Below are positions 18,263-28,073 of a stretch of DNA of 64,000 bases, piece by piece (the first letter of the stretch is position 1; each line of letters opens with the position of its first letter). Source of the DNA: Hyphomicrobiales bacterium (GTDB lineage Bacteria > Pseudomonadota > Alphaproteobacteria > Rhizobiales > Rhizobiaceae); NCBI GenBank assembly GCA_900473745.1, contig UCMW01000005.1, positions 358 through 64,357 of the forward strand, written 5' to 3'. Position numbers and translations under genes: made by a program. The notes below the pieces were generated by a model. It was not told where the DNA came from. It saw nothing but the letters and a program-made list of their open reading frames with translations, and searched no databases.

Positions 18263-18994
18263 ATGAGCATGGATCGCATGACGCCAAATCAACCGTTGCG
18301 TGACGGCGACCGACCCCGTTCGGGCGTCGGCCTGTTTGCGCGAAAAGGCTTGATCCGCAGGGCATTGCGCTATGGCGGCATGCTCGTGATCCTGTGTGCC
18401 GCAGTCCTTGTGGCGGGCTTCCTCGTCTTTGCTGATTCGGTCACCGGCATGCGTCCACCGGAGACCGTGAAGGCCGATGCGATCGTGGTGCTGACCGGCG
18501 GCTACCAGCGGATCGAGCAGGCGATCGATCTCCTGAAGCGGGGCTATGGCGAAAGACTGCTGATCTCGGGCGTCAATCCGGCGACGACGCCGGGCCAGAT
18601 CCGCAAGGCGACGCGGACATCACCGGATATCTTCGAATGCTGCGTCGACATCGGCTACGGCGCGATCGACACGATCGGCAATGCGAATGAGACGGCAATC
18701 TGGATCCGAGACAAGGGCTATCGATCGGTGCTGGTCGTCACCAGCAATTATCATCTGGCGCGCAGCCTGATGGAGCTGCGCCGCGGCGATCCGAATACGC
18801 AGTTTATCGGCTATCCCGTGGTCAATGCCGATCTGAAGACACGCGCCTGGTACAGCGAGCCGGACGCGATGCGCACCATGCTCTCCGAATACGGCAAGAC
18901 GATCGTCGCCTATGTCAGGGGCGTGACCGGCTGGAGCCGTGACCAGGGACTGCGCCCGGAAGGCGAAATCACTGAATCAGGCAGCAGCTCCTGA
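18263..18994 (+). CDS. YdcF/SanA family (DUF218) membrane protein
   Basis: The roughly 243-residue protein has one N-terminal membrane helix (GGMLVILCAAVLVAGFLVFA) and a DUF218 domain, seen in the motifs ADAIVVLTGGYQRIEQAIDLL, NANETAIWIRDKGYRSVLVVTS and NYHLARSL. Members such as SanA, ElyC and YdcF act in the cell envelope, but their chemistry is poorly known. The start is uncertain: GTG 18236, ATG 18263, ATG 18269 and ATG 18278 are all in frame and none has a strong ribosome site. It follows ftsX by 70 bases and precedes plsC, so it may be part of an envelope gene run. Confidence 0.85.
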   Translation: MSMDRMTPNQPLRDGDRPRSGVGLFARKGLIRRALRYGGMLVILCAAVLVAGFLVFADSVTGMRPPETVKADAIVVLTGGYQRIEQAIDLLKRGYGERLLISGVNPATTPGQIRKATRTSPDIFECCVDIGYGAIDTIGNANETAIWIRDKGYRSVLVVTSNYHLARSLMELRRGDPNTQFIGYPVVNADLKTRAWYSEPDAMRTMLSEYGKTIVAYVRGVTGWSRDQGLRPEGEITESGSSS

Positions 18995-19075
18995 TCGGCC
19001 GGTTCACGCAAGCGCTTTTGCTTAACGCAGTTTTCCTCTAAGGACGTCTTCGCCCGCCCTCGAGAGCCCCAAGAT

Positions 19076-19861
19076 ATGATTGCGCTACGCTCCATTCTCT
19101 TCAACACTGCCTTCTACGCCAATCTGATCCTCAGGATGATCGTGCTGTCGCCGATCTATTTCCTGCTGCCGCGCAAGAAGGCCTTCTTCGTGCCGAAGGA
19201 CTGGGCGCGCGCCAATCACTGGCTGATGGAAAAGATCGTTGGCACGACCTTCACGGTCGAGGGACTGGAGAACATTCCGAAGAGTGGCGGCTACATCCTT
19301 GCCCCCAAGCATCAGTCCTTCTGGGACACCTATGCGCTGCTGCCCTGGCTGGACGACCCGGTCTATATTCTGAAGCGCGAGCTGATGTGGATCCCGATCT
19401 TCGGCTGGTATGTCGCCAAGCAGCGCATGATCCCGGTCAATCGCGGCGCCAAGGGCAAGGTGATGGCGCAGGTCATCGAGCGCACCAAGCTGGAAATGGC
19501 AAACGGCCGCCAGCTGATCATTTATCCCGAAGGCACGCGCCGCCCGCCTGGCGCACCGCCGGATTACAAGTACGGTATCGCGCGCCTCTACCGGGACATC
19601 AACGTCCCGGTCGTGCCTGTCGCCATGCATCCCGGCCTGTTCTGGCCGCGCCGCAAGTTCCTGCGCTTTCCGGGCCATTTTGTCGTGCGCATCCTCCCGC
19701 CGATCGAACCGGGTCTCGATCCCGACGTCTTCCACGACACCCTGATGGAGCGGCTGGAGGCAGCAAGCGACGAATTGCTGGTCAAGACGGCGAAGGACAA
19801 CCCCGATCTGCCCCTGCCGCCCACCGCCGTCAACCGACTGAAGGAACTCGGGGCGCTCTGA
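19076..19861 (+). CDS. plsC: 1-acyl-sn-glycerol-3-phosphate acyltransferase
   Basis: The 261-residue membrane-bound enzyme adds the second acyl chain to lysophosphatidic acid in phospholipid synthesis. The catalytic HxxxxD is KHQSFWDTYAL at residues 79-84, and the substrate-binding motif IIYPEGTRRPPG lies near 144-155. A hydrophobic N-terminal helix (FYANLILRMIVLSPIYFLL) anchors it. The ATG at 19076 is the first start. A chaC-like gene meets it tail to tail 23 bases on. Confidence 0.93.
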   Translation: MIALRSILFNTAFYANLILRMIVLSPIYFLLPRKKAFFVPKDWARANHWLMEKIVGTTFTVEGLENIPKSGGYILAPKHQSFWDTYALLPWLDDPVYILKRELMWIPIFGWYVAKQRMIPVNRGAKGKVMAQVIERTKLEMANGRQLIIYPEGTRRPPGAPPDYKYGIARLYRDINVPVVPVAMHPGLFWPRRKFLRFPGHFVVRILPPIEPGLDPDVFHDTLMERLEAASDELLVKTAKDNPDLPLPPTAVNRLKELGAL

Positions 19862-19884
19862 GCGCATTGCTGGAATGCAAAGGA

Positions 19885-20418
19885 TCAATCACCGGACGGA
19901 TCGGTGCTGATCGCCGAGGCCACGCTTTCGAGCCAGTGATCGCGAATGCCGAGTTCGCGCAAATGGGCGACCGTATTGGCGACATAGACCGGATTGGGGC
20001 CGGACCGGCCGACTGCACTCTGGACGATGCCGGCCGCCACATCGACCGTAACGGCGCCGGCATATTGCGGATGGGCACGGTCGATGACGTAGGTCAGGGC
20101 GCGGACGTCGCGACCATCGGCGAGACGCGTTCGCACGTGACGTTCGAGATAGACGCTGGTGACGAGTTCGCGTTCGCGCAGATAGTCGACGGTGGACCGC
20201 CACTCGGACGGCGCCACGCGGAAGGCGACGCCCTTGCAGGAACCGCCCCGGTCGAGCCCGAGCACGAGGCCCGGACGTTCTTCGGTCCCGCGATGAACAT
20301 AGGAGCGGACACAGAGCGAACGACGATATCCGCCGAGATGGGCCAGCACCCGCTCTTCATGGGGGAAGCCGGGATTCCACATCAGCGAGCCGTAGCCAAA
20401 GACCCAAAATTCGTCCAT
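19885..20418 (-). CDS. ChaC-type gamma-glutamylcyclotransferase
   Basis: The 177-residue protein belongs to the ChaC group, which cleaves glutathione to 5-oxoproline and Cys-Gly. It begins DEFWVFGYGSLMWNPGF, the YGSL nucleotide-like loop of the fold, and keeps RSYVHRGTEERPGLVLGLD and YLRERELVTSVY with the glutamates expected near the active site. The ATG at 20418 gives this family start; the open frame to 20541 adds no conserved residues. It faces DUF2125 divergently with 46 bases between starts. Confidence 0.88.
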   Translation of the reverse strand: MDEFWVFGYGSLMWNPGFPHEERVLAHLGGYRRSLCVRSYVHRGTEERPGLVLGLDRGGSCKGVAFRVAPSEWRSTVDYLRERELVTSVYLERHVRTRLADGRDVRALTYVIDRAHPQYAGAVTVDVAAGIVQSAVGRSGPNPVYVANTVAHLRELGIRDHWLESVASAISTDPSGD

Positions 20419-20464
20419 ATCGCACGCCAATCCAAGATACGAAGATCGCAACGAGGAGCATCCC

Positions 20465-21475
20465 ATGGCCATGTCGACCGCGCCAGAAAGCCCGATCAGC
20501 CGCAAGGTTGTCCGGCTCGGCGTTTTGATCGTCCTCGTCATCGCTGTCTATAGTGTCGGATGGTATTTCGCTGCGGAATATCTGAAGAATCGCATTCTGA
20601 ACTTCTTCGCCGGCGGAAATCCCGCCGGCGTGACCGCCTCTTGCGAGGATGCGACCATGGGTGGCTATCCCTTCCGCTTCCGCCTGAATTGCTCCCGGCT
20701 CGCATTCGACGATCACTTCCAGGGTGTCGCGGCCTCCTTCGGCCCGGTGCGGGCGGCCGCCCAGATCTACAATCCCGGCCAGGTCGTCTGGGAAATGGAT
20801 GCGCCGGCCGAAATCCGCTCGGCGCTCGGCTACAACACTGCACTCGACTGGACCAATATGCAGTCGAGCTTTCGCATCGGATTGTCGGGTCTGTCGCGCA
20901 GTTCGCTCGTCCTGGAAGGTCTGAACGCCACAGTGACCTCGACCACGTCCAGCCTGCAGGTGCAGGTGGCCGTACCGAGCGCCCAGTCGCATGTGCGCCA
21001 GAACGAGGGCAATCTCGATTATGCGACGATTGTACGTGACATGGTCGTATCAATCGGCGGCGAGAAGATCGCGCTTCCGCCGATTTCGACGAGCCTCGAC
21101 GCCACGCTGGCCGACAGGGGCGGGTTGCTCGACCCCAGGGTCGCGCAGGATCAGCGGCTCTACGGCACCAAGGGCGAGATCCGCCGCATGGTCGTCGATA
21201 TCGGCGAGGGCCGTGTTCTGACGCTGAGCGGTCCCTTCGAAGTGGGCGAGGACGGTCTGCTCTCGGGGCGCATCAAGGTCGAGGTCGAACAGATCCGCGC
21301 CTGGCGCGATGCAGTGAAGACGGCCTATCCGGAGCAAGCCGACATGATCGACAATGTCGCGAATGTGCTGAGGGCGCTCGCCTTCGGTCGCGACGAAAGC
21401 GAGGCCGAGATCACCATCCAGAATGGCGTGGCCGCGCTCGGCTTCATCCCGCTCGGACAGATCCCGCCGCTCTGA
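20465..21475 (+). CDS. DUF2125 domain protein
   Basis: The 336-residue protein has an N-terminal membrane helix (residues 16-36, VRLGVLIVLVIAVYSVGWYF) and a large periplasmic beta-rich domain. The segment VTASCEDATMGGYPFRFRLNCSRL near residues 57-80, with two cysteines and a GYPFR motif, is characteristic of DUF2125, a family found almost only in alphaproteobacteria. It resembles AsmA/TamB-like lipid-transport beta proteins in composition, but this is inference. No function has been assigned. The tyrC gene meets it tail to tail 15 bases on. Confidence 0.85.
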   Translation: MAMSTAPESPISRKVVRLGVLIVLVIAVYSVGWYFAAEYLKNRILNFFAGGNPAGVTASCEDATMGGYPFRFRLNCSRLAFDDHFQGVAASFGPVRAAAQIYNPGQVVWEMDAPAEIRSALGYNTALDWTNMQSSFRIGLSGLSRSSLVLEGLNATVTSTTSSLQVQVAVPSAQSHVRQNEGNLDYATIVRDMVVSIGGEKIALPPISTSLDATLADRGGLLDPRVAQDQRLYGTKGEIRRMVVDIGEGRVLTLSGPFEVGEDGLLSGRIKVEVEQIRAWRDAVKTAYPEQADMIDNVANVLRALAFGRDESEAEITIQNGVAALGFIPLGQIPPL

Positions 21476-21490
21476 GGCAGCGGGAACGCC

Positions 21491-22414
21491 TCACTTGTCC
21501 AGCGAGTGGCGGCCGAAGTCCGGCACGTCGACGTCCTGGCCGGCCTGGACGATCGAGCGCCGGATCGTGCGGGTACGCGAGAAAAGCTCGAACAGCTTGT
21601 CGCCCTCGCCCCAGCGGATCGCCCGCTGCAGATAGGCGAGGTCTTCCGAAAAACGCGCCAGCATTTCCAGGATCGCATCCTTGTTGTGCAGGCAGACGTC
21701 CCGCCACATGGTGGGATCGGAGGCTGCAAGACGGGTGAAATCGCGGAAACCCGACGCCGAATACTTGATGACTTCCGATTCCGTCACCGCTTCCAGATCA
21801 TCGGCCGTGCCGACGATGTTGTAGGCGATGATGTGCGGCAGGTGCGAGACGATGGCGAGCACCTTGTCATGATGCTGCGGGTCCATCTCGTCACACATCG
21901 AGCCCAGCGCCTCCCAGAAACCGCGCAGGCGGGCAAGCGCTTGCGCGTCCGTGCCTTCGAGCGGCGTGAAGATGCACCAGCGGCCTTTGAAGAGGCCGGG
22001 GAAACCGGCATCGGGACCGGACTTTTCCGTGCCCGCCAGCGGGTGGCCGGGAATGAAATGCACATGATCCGGCATATGCGGTGCCATTTGCGCGATGACG
22101 GATGCCTTGGTCGAGCCGACATCGGTGACGATGACGCCGGGTTTCAGGTTCGGCGCGATCTGCTGGGCAACCGCTTCCGAAGCGCCGACCGGCACGGAGA
22201 CGATGACGAGATCCGCATCCTTCACGGCGTCCGCTGCGGAGGCGATGTAAGCCGTGCCGAGCTCCAGTTCTTCCGCCCGATTCAGCGTCTCGGCGCTGCG
22301 GGTCGAAATGACGACCTCCTTTGCCAGGCCGAGCTTCTTCACGTCACGGGCGATCGACGAGCCGATGAGGCCGATGCCGATCAGGGCGATGCGGTCGAAC
22401 AGGATTTCAGACAT
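21491..22414 (-). CDS. tyrC: Prephenate/arogenate dehydrogenase
   Basis: The 307-residue NAD(P)-dependent enzyme makes the tyrosine precursor 4-hydroxyphenylpyruvate or tyrosine from arogenate. The nucleotide loop GIGLIGSS is at residues 13-20, and IPGHPLAGTEKSGPDAG near 124-140 holds the catalytic histidine and lysine/serine region. The ATG at 22414 overlaps the hisC stop by one base (TGATG), so I prefer it to the GTG one codon before. The C-terminal domain is all-alpha as in TyrA. It is co-transcribed with hisC. Confidence 0.92.
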   Translation of the reverse strand: MSEILFDRIALIGIGLIGSSIARDVKKLGLAKEVVISTRSAETLNRAEELELGTAYIASAADAVKDADLVIVSVPVGASEAVAQQIAPNLKPGVIVTDVGSTKASVIAQMAPHMPDHVHFIPGHPLAGTEKSGPDAGFPGLFKGRWCIFTPLEGTDAQALARLRGFWEALGSMCDEMDPQHHDKVLAIVSHLPHIIAYNIVGTADDLEAVTESEVIKYSASGFRDFTRLAASDPTMWRDVCLHNKDAILEMLARFSEDLAYLQRAIRWGEGDKLFELFSRTRTIRRSIVQAGQDVDVPDFGRHSLDK

Positions 22415-23517
22415 CACGTGCGTTCCATGAATTCAGTGAGGGCGGCGATGACGCCGGTATTGGCCTCGTCGCTGCCGATCGTCATGCGGAGTGCATTGGG
22501 AAAACCATAGGACGAGACGGCGCGCAAGACGAAGCCGTGCGCAGTAAGGAAGGCATCGGCATCGGCGGCGCGCTTTCCGTTCTGGTCCGGGAAGTGGATG
22601 AGGATGAAATTCGTGACCGAGGGTGTGACCTCAAGGCCAAGTGCTGTGAGCGCCTCCGAGACGCGCGCGAGCCAGACCTGATTGTGCTCGACGGCTTTCG
22701 CCACATGCGTCTGGTCGCGCATGGCAGCAGCACCGGCAAGCAGAGCCGGCGTATTGATGTTGAACGGCCCGCGCACCCGGTTCATCGTGTCGATGATTTC
22801 GGCGGGGCCATAGATCCAGCCGATGCGCAGCGCCGCAAGCCCGTAGACCTTTGCGAAGGTCCGGGTCATCACGACATTCCGGTTGGCAGAGACGAGCTCG
22901 ATGCCAGCCTCGTAATCATTGCGGCGGACATATTCGGCATAGGCGGCATCGAGCACCAGGATGACATTTGCAGGAAGAGCCGCATGCAGACGCTTGATGT
23001 CGGCATAGGGCACATAGGTGCCGGTCGGGTTTCCGGGATTGGTGAGGAAGACCATCTTCGTGCGCTCGGTGACGGCGGCAAGGATCGCATCGACATCGAC
23101 GCGCCGATCGGTCTCCGGAACCGTCACGGGTGTTCCGCCTGATGCCAGGATCTGGATGCGGTAAAGCAGGAAGCCGTGTTCGGTGATGATGCCTTCGTCG
23201 CCAGGGCCGAGATAGATATTGGCGAGCAGGGCCAGCAATTCTCCAGACCCGTTGCCGCAGAGGATATTGGCAGGGTTCAGCCCATGCACCTCGGCGATTA
23301 CATCGCGGAGCAGGCGCGCCTGACCGTCGGGATAAATCTCAAGCTTGGAGGCGGCGGCCTGGAAGGCCTCGATCGCCGACGGGCTCGGGCCGAGCGGCGT
23401 TTCATTGGACGACAACTTGAAGACTCGGGAAACCCCACCGGCATGCTCCTTGCCAGGAACATAGGCGGCGATCTCCATGACCCCGGCACGGGGAATCGGT
23501 TTCGTCGAAGCAGTCAT
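22414..23517 (-). CDS. hisC: Histidinol-phosphate aminotransferase
   Basis: The 367-residue class I/II PLP aminotransferase works in histidine synthesis and, in many alphaproteobacteria, also on aromatic amino acids, which suits its coupling with tyrC. The PLP lysine is Lys223 in [17 protein letters not shown]. The motifs [16 protein letters not shown] (about 33-48), NGSGELL and TNPGNPTG (159-166) are present. ATG 23517 ([15 protein letters not shown]) is chosen over the in-frame start 45 bases earlier as matching the family. Confidence 0.93.
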   Translation of the reverse strand: MTASTKPIPRAGVMEIAAYVPGKEHAGGVSRVFKLSSNETPLGPSPSAIEAFQAAASKLEIYPDGQARLLRDVIAEVHGLNPANILCGNGSGELLALLANIYLGPGDEGIITEHGFLLYRIQILASGGTPVTVPETDRRVDVDAILAAVTERTKMVFLTNPGNPTGTYVPYADIKRLHAALPANVILVLDAAYAEYVRRNDYEAGIELVSANRNVVMTRTFAKVYGLAALRIGWIYGPAEIIDTMNRVRGPFNINTPALLAGAAAMRDQTHVAKAVEHNQVWLARVSEALTALGLEVTPSVTNFILIHFPDQNGKRAADADAFLTAHGFVLRAVSSYGFPNALRMTIGSDEANTGVIAALTEFMERT

Positions 23518-23651
23518 GAGGCGTCTTTCCGGTCGTCGGCCAAGCAGGAGACGACCCTTCACATGGTCTCGGGATTACTGCGGAAAGCTCCGTTTGTCGA
23601 GGCGGGCGAGCGCCACAGCCTGTCCATCCGACGCCCGGCTGATGACGCGGT

Positions 23652-24404
23652 TCAGGCCCCGGGCAACCGAGTGCGGGTGGTCGGCACGCCCTGAGGCGCG
23701 AGCACTGGCTTGAACACGCGGCGCGAGGCGCGCGAAGCGACCGGCAGTCCCTGATAGAGACGCTTCTGCGCCTCGACCACGATGACGCCGGAAAAGGCAG
23801 GCCAGAGAACGCGGCCAAGCCTTTCGAAACCGCGCCGGAGGCGAAGGATCGCGCGGATTTTTGAGGGCGGGAAGAACAGGGCTTCGGCAGAAGCCCCGGG
23901 GGTAAAATTGGTCTCGCGCAACAGCAATGTCAGCTGGCCGCGCGAATAGGGACGGCCCGATCCGAAGGGCGTGTGCTCCATGCGCGCCCAGACACCGCGT
24001 CGATTGGGCACGACGATGACGAGACGTCCGCCCGGTGCCAGTACCCGCCAGATCTCCTTCAGCGTCTCGCGCGGGTTCTCGGCAAATTCCAGCGAATGGA
24101 CCATCAGCACGCGGTCGACGGAACTGTCCGGCAGCGGTAGTTCCTCGTCAAAGACCAGCGCCGTGGCAGAAGGCTCACCGACCGGCCAGTTCACCGCCCC
24201 CTGCCCTGCCGGCATAAAGGCCATTGTGCGCTCTGTGTCGGCGCGGAAACGATCGAGGAAGGGAGTGCAATAGCCGAGGCCGACCAGACGCTCCTGCGGC
24301 AGCCGCGCCCAGACGGAGGAAACGGCCATTGCAATCGACTGCTCGGCCACGCGACCGAGCATCGTATAATAAAACTGCCTCAGATCGACGATATCGACAT
24401 GCAT
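23652..24404 (-). CDS. Class I SAM-dependent methyltransferase
   Basis: The 250-residue protein has a methyltransferase-11 fold: a glycine motif GLGYCTPFLDRF near residue 42, the acidic turn and DRVLMVHSLEFAENPRETLKEIWRVLAPGGRLVIVVPN near residues 97-134. The substrate is unknown. Its N-terminus (VDIVDLRQFYYTMLGR) is shared with a group of rhizobial proteins encoded opposite gloB. The divergent gloB start is 90 bases away, so the two promoters lie close together. A C-terminal basic region (residues 215-250) is not part of the fold. Confidence 0.85.
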   Translation of the reverse strand: MHVDIVDLRQFYYTMLGRVAEQSIAMAVSSVWARLPQERLVGLGYCTPFLDRFRADTERTMAFMPAGQGAVNWPVGEPSATALVFDEELPLPDSSVDRVLMVHSLEFAENPRETLKEIWRVLAPGGRLVIVVPNRRGVWARMEHTPFGSGRPYSRGQLTLLLRETNFTPGASAEALFFPPSKIRAILRLRRGFERLGRVLWPAFSGVIVVEAQKRLYQGLPVASRASRRVFKPVLAPQGVPTTRTRLPGA

Positions 24405-24494
24405 GAACTTATTGTTAGCAGCCCATCATTGGACTTCAAGGCGTGAGAGGGTACATTCGCCGCAAAGAGGTGGGACATAAAAAGCGGGTCGACA

Positions 24495-25265
24495 ATGAAA
24501 TCACTGCAGATTGAAGTTTTCATCTGCCGAAGTGACAACTTCGGCGTACTTCTTCACTGCCCGGAGACGGGTGAAACGGCGTCGATCGACGCACCGGAAC
24601 TCGATCCGATCGTCAAGGCAGCCGAAAAGCGCGGTTGGACGATCACCCATGTCTTCACCACGCATCATCATGGCGACCATGTCGAGGCGAACCTTGCACT
24701 CAAGGAAAAATACGGTTGCGAGATCATGGGCCCGCGCAACGAGGCGGCAGCTATCCCCGGCATCGACCGAACGGTCGGCGACGGTGACGAATTCACCTTC
24801 GGCAAGCGGCCGGTGCGCGTGATCGAGACGCCGGGCCATACTGCGGGCCATATCTGCTACTACCTGCCAGAAGACATGCTTCTCTTTGCCGCCGACACGC
24901 TTTTCGCGCTCGGCTGCGGCCGCCTGTTCGAACGCTCGGCGCTCGACATGTGGCACTCGCTACAGAAGCTTGCAGAACTGCCCGACGAGACGATCGTCTA
25001 TTTCGGCCATGAATACACGCTCTCCAATGCCCGATTCGCGGTGACCATCGACCCGGAAAATGCCCGGCTGAGATCGCGCGCAGAACTGATCGAGATGCAG
25101 CGCAAGCGCGGCGATTTCACCATTCCGACGACGATCGGGTTCGAGAAGGAGACCAACCCCTTCCTGCGGGCCGGTGAACCGGATATCCGCCGGACGCTTG
25201 GCATGGAAGGCGCAACCAATGACGAGGTCTTTGCCGAAATCCGCAAGCGCAAGGACACGTTCTGA
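24495..25265 (+). CDS. gloB: Hydroxyacylglutathione hydrolase (glyoxalase II)
   Basis: The 256-residue metallo-beta-lactamase-fold enzyme releases D-lactate from S-lactoylglutathione, the second step of methylglyoxal detoxification. The metal motif THHHGDH lies at residues 56-62, [12 protein letters not shown] near 113-124 and [16 protein letters not shown] near 134-149 complete the two-metal site. The C-terminal HAGH domain with [14 protein letters not shown] is present. The cupin gene starts within its stop codon (TGATG), so the pair is coupled. Confidence 0.95.
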   Translation: MKSLQIEVFICRSDNFGVLLHCPETGETASIDAPELDPIVKAAEKRGWTITHVFTTHHHGDHVEANLALKEKYGCEIMGPRNEAAAIPGIDRTVGDGDEFTFGKRPVRVIETPGHTAGHICYYLPEDMLLFAADTLFALGCGRLFERSALDMWHSLQKLAELPDETIVYFGHEYTLSNARFAVTIDPENARLRSRAELIEMQRKRGDFTIPTTIGFEKETNPFLRAGEPDIRRTLGMEGATNDEVFAEIRKRKDTF

Positions 25266-25687
25266 TGCAGGCAGCCGACATTATCGAAACACTCGGCATG
25301 CAGCGCCATCCCGAGGGTGGCTGGTATGTAGAGACGTATCGCGACGAATACGGCGGACCCCGCGGCCATTCGACGGCGATCTATTATCTTCTTGAGGCAG
25401 GCGAGCGATCGCATTGGCACAAGGTGAAGGATGCGGCCGAGGCCTGGCATTATTACGCCGGATCGCCACTTGCGCTGCATCGATCGAAAGACGGTATCCA
25501 TCAGGAGACTGTGGTGCTGGGGCTGGATCTCGGCGCGGGGCAACGCCCCCAGGCGATCATCGAAGCCGATGAATGGCAGGCGGCAGAAAGCCTGGGGGAA
25601 TTCACCCTTGTCGGCTGCACGGTCGCACCCGGCTTCGACTTCTCCGTCTTTGAAATGGCACCGCCAGGCTGGGCGCCCGGCCGGTAA
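25265..25687 (+). CDS. Cupin domain protein (DUF985)
   Basis: The 140-residue protein is a DUF985 cupin, recognised from LGMQRHPEGGWYVETYRDEY at residues 11-30, the STAIYYLLEAGERSHWHKVKDAAEAWHYY block near 37-65, and the end GCTVAPGFDFSVFEMAPPGW. The cupin residues that could bind a metal (His in SHWH, His in WHYY) are present. Its ATG overlaps the gloB stop. Members are found next to glyoxalase genes, so a link to aldehyde or sugar metabolism is possible but unproven. Confidence 0.85.
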   Translation: MQAADIIETLGMQRHPEGGWYVETYRDEYGGPRGHSTAIYYLLEAGERSHWHKVKDAAEAWHYYAGSPLALHRSKDGIHQETVVLGLDLGAGQRPQAIIEADEWQAAESLGEFTLVGCTVAPGFDFSVFEMAPPGWAPGR

Positions 25688-25695
25688 ATCCCCGG

Positions 25696-26337
25696 TCAAT
25701 ACGGACTGAGCGTAACCGTCAGGATCACTTGCGCCGCATAATAGGTCACCCAGACGACATAGGCGGCGGCTCCATCCAGGGGATGGTCAGGGCTGTTCCA
25801 GTATTTTCGCATCGTCAGCACGAGATCGGACAGCATGAAGAGGCTGGCACCGACAAAGACGAGCGGGTTCGGGAGGCCCAATGTCAGCCAGACGAGCCCC
25901 ATGAAGAGCAGGACGTAGAGACAGATGGGGAGCGCCAGTCGTCCGGCCGGTCTCCAGATGCGCACAAGAACGCCGAGCGTGAGCGCAGCGACAAGGCCGC
26001 CCGCAACGATGCGCCAGGGCGCGGCGAAAGCGATCCATGGATCGGCGATGGAAATCAGAAACAGGACATAGGCGACGTGCGCGGACAGGAAGGCCGCGAC
26101 ACCGCCGATGAAGGCACGTTCGCCCTCGAAGGCGAGCGACAGATCACCGAGCGCACCAAGGGCGAGCGCCGCGACCAGCAGTGGATGCGCGCCGACGAGC
26201 AAGGCGTAGATCGAGAGCAGCAGAACGGGAATTGTTTTCCAGCCGGCCCGGACAAGCGTCTTTTCTCGCGGCAGGATCCAGAGATAGCTGGTGCCGAGCG
26301 CGATGGAGAGCCAGAGGATACCGGTCGCGCTTGCCAT
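25696..26337 (-). CDS. YhhN/TMEM86 family, lysoplasmalogenase-like membrane protein
   Basis: The 213-residue protein has about seven or eight membrane helices and the YhhN motifs GALGDLSLAFEGERAFIGGVAAFLSAHVAYVLF (near residues 60-92) and VFVGASLFMLSDLVLTMRKYW (near 160-180). The family includes mammalian lysoplasmalogenases; in bacteria the substrate is uncertain. The ATG at 26337 (ASATGILWLS) is used; the longer frame to 26607 is only read-through of the EamA gene in another frame. It lies 11 bases after the EamA gene, hence probably the same transcript. Confidence 0.85.
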   Translation of the reverse strand: MASATGILWLSIALGTSYLWILPREKTLVRAGWKTIPVLLLSIYALLVGAHPLLVAALALGALGDLSLAFEGERAFIGGVAAFLSAHVAYVLFLISIADPWIAFAAPWRIVAGGLVAALTLGVLVRIWRPAGRLALPICLYVLLFMGLVWLTLGLPNPLVFVGASLFMLSDLVLTMRKYWNSPDHPLDGAAAYVVWVTYYAAQVILTVTLSPY

Positions 26338-26348
26338 TCCATCCCCCG

Positions 26349-27227
26349 TCAGGTCCGCCGCCCCTTGTTCCGGAAGACCATATCGCGAGCGGCAAGCACT
26401 GCGCCACCGGTGATCAGCAGGCAGGACAGGCCAATTCTGACACTCAGTTCGCCATAGCCGAACAGGATCAGGATCAGTGTCGATAGGAGCGGCGCTGCAT
26501 AGCTCGAGGCCCCGAGGATCTGGATGTCGCCGTTCTTCACGCCGTAGTCCCATACATAGAAGGCGAGCCCCACCGGAAGCAGGCCGAGACCGACCACGGC
26601 CGCCCATTGCGCCGTCGTGTCCGGCCAGACCGTGGTTTCGAGAAGGAGGTGGCAGACAAGCGACAGGAGCGCGGTGGCGAGGCAGAAGCCGGTGACGACA
26701 TCGGTGGACACGGCTTCGAACTTGCGGCTGACGAGCGAATAGCCGGCCCAGGTGAAGGCGCAGAGGAAGGCTGTGAAATAACCGAGGTTATAAGCCGGAT
26801 CGAAGGCGAAGCCGTTCTTCCCGATGATGAGCACGGTGCCGGCAAGGCCACAAAGTGCACCGACGATATGGTGCCAGCCGAGCTTTTCACCCGGCAGGAG
26901 CGCCGAGCCGACCACGATAAAGAGTGGCCAGAGATACGCGATGAGACCAGCCTCGACGGCCAGCGCATTCCGAAGCGCCGTGAAATAGAGGAAGTGGTAG
27001 CCGAAGAGCCCGCCGACACCGGCGAGCCAGACCTTCGGCGGCTGCCGCAACTCTTTGAGGCGTTCCGGCCGCGCGATGAACAGCAGGATGCCGGGAAGGC
27101 TACCGATGGCGAAGGTGATGGCCGAAAGCTGGAAGGGCGGCATGGTGCCGGAGGCCGCCGTCATGAGGGCGAGGAAAGACCACATCAGGATCGCGGTGAA
27201 CCCGATGAGCGTTGCCTTGGTCTTCAT
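26349..27227 (-). CDS. EamA-family exporter, YddG-like
   Basis: The 292-residue protein has ten membrane helices in two EamA repeats. The start ATLIGFTAILMWSFLALMTAASG and the middle block YHFLYFTALRNALAVEAGLIAYLWPLFIVV resemble YddG, the aromatic amino acid exporter of enterobacteria. The substrate here is inferred only from that likeness; closeness to tyrC and hisC, some 4 kb away, is at most suggestive. Full length, no odd features. Confidence 0.87.
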   Translation of the reverse strand: MKTKATLIGFTAILMWSFLALMTAASGTMPPFQLSAITFAIGSLPGILLFIARPERLKELRQPPKVWLAGVGGLFGYHFLYFTALRNALAVEAGLIAYLWPLFIVVGSALLPGEKLGWHHIVGALCGLAGTVLIIGKNGFAFDPAYNLGYFTAFLCAFTWAGYSLVSRKFEAVSTDVVTGFCLATALLSLVCHLLLETTVWPDTTAQWAAVVGLGLLPVGLAFYVWDYGVKNGDIQILGASSYAAPLLSTLILILFGYGELSVRIGLSCLLITGGAVLAARDMVFRNKGRRT

Positions 27228-27260
27228 GAAATCCCCTGATGCGGGGCGTACCCGCTGAAA

Positions 27261-28073
27261 CTAGCCGTCGAACTTTTCTGCGGTCACATGCACCGTCCCA
27301 TAACGGGTCGGGATCTTCGCATAGACAGGAGCATATAGCTTCAGCGTCGCCGTCTTGGCAAACCAGATCTCCATGCCGGTGACCGACTTCAGATATTCGA
27401 TGTCCTTGCGACCGGCGCGATAGCCGGACTTCGGCACATAGCGCACCGAGCAGACGATCGCCTGACCCTTTGCATTGCCAGCAGAGAAGGATGCTTTGCG
27501 GCTGGGAGACAGGACCAGGTCCATCCGGCTTTCGCCGTCATAGACAGGCAGGGTCTGCCCGCAGACTTCAGCATCACCGGGAATGAGCAAAGCGCCGATC
27601 GGATCGAGCACGGCCTTGAGATCGGCGGGCTTCACCGGCACCCAGGACTTGGGCTTCGGGCGCTCGGGCTTGACGCGGGTCTCCACGACATCGCCGCCGG
27701 AAAACAGGACTTCATAGATGCTCGCCCGCTTCCCACTCTTGTAGTCCAGTGCATATCGCTGCGGGATCATCCGCCCACCGGTCATCGTGCCGCTCACGGT
27801 GCTCTTGGCGGCCACTTCGCGCACGATGTCGACGAGGCCGGACGAATGGAACTGGCCGGAGATCGTATAACGGTCGGAGACAACCTCCGTCTGGAAGGTC
27901 ATGCGGGCAATGGGTAGAATGCCCAAGGCCACGCTGTAGCTGGTATCATAGCGATAATCCGACGCGCCGACGGCTGCAGGCATCAGGGCGAGGAAGGCAA
28001 GGGCAAGGCCGGTGGAACGCAAGGCGCCGTCTCCAGATGGGGGCAGGGCCGGAATACCGGCGCAATCGAGCAT
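27261..28073 (-). CDS. DUF3108 domain protein, exported
   Basis: The 270-residue protein has a signal-like hydrophobic stretch (residues 20-37, STGLALAFLALMPAAVGA) and a DUF3108 domain. Motifs YSVALGILPIARMTFQTEV, SGLVDIVREV and GKRASIYEVLFSGGDV identify it. DUF3108 proteins are periplasmic beta proteins of unknown role. The N-terminus may begin at an internal start closer to the hydrophobic region. It diverges from rpmB with 191 bases between the starts. Confidence 0.82.
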   Translation of the reverse strand: MLDCAGIPALPPSGDGALRSTGLALAFLALMPAAVGASDYRYDTSYSVALGILPIARMTFQTEVVSDRYTISGQFHSSGLVDIVREVAAKSTVSGTMTGGRMIPQRYALDYKSGKRASIYEVLFSGGDVVETRVKPERPKPKSWVPVKPADLKAVLDPIGALLIPGDAEVCGQTLPVYDGESRMDLVLSPSRKASFSAGNAKGQAIVCSVRYVPKSGYRAGRKDIEYLKSVTGMEIWFAKTATLKLYAPVYAKIPTRYGTVHVTAEKFDG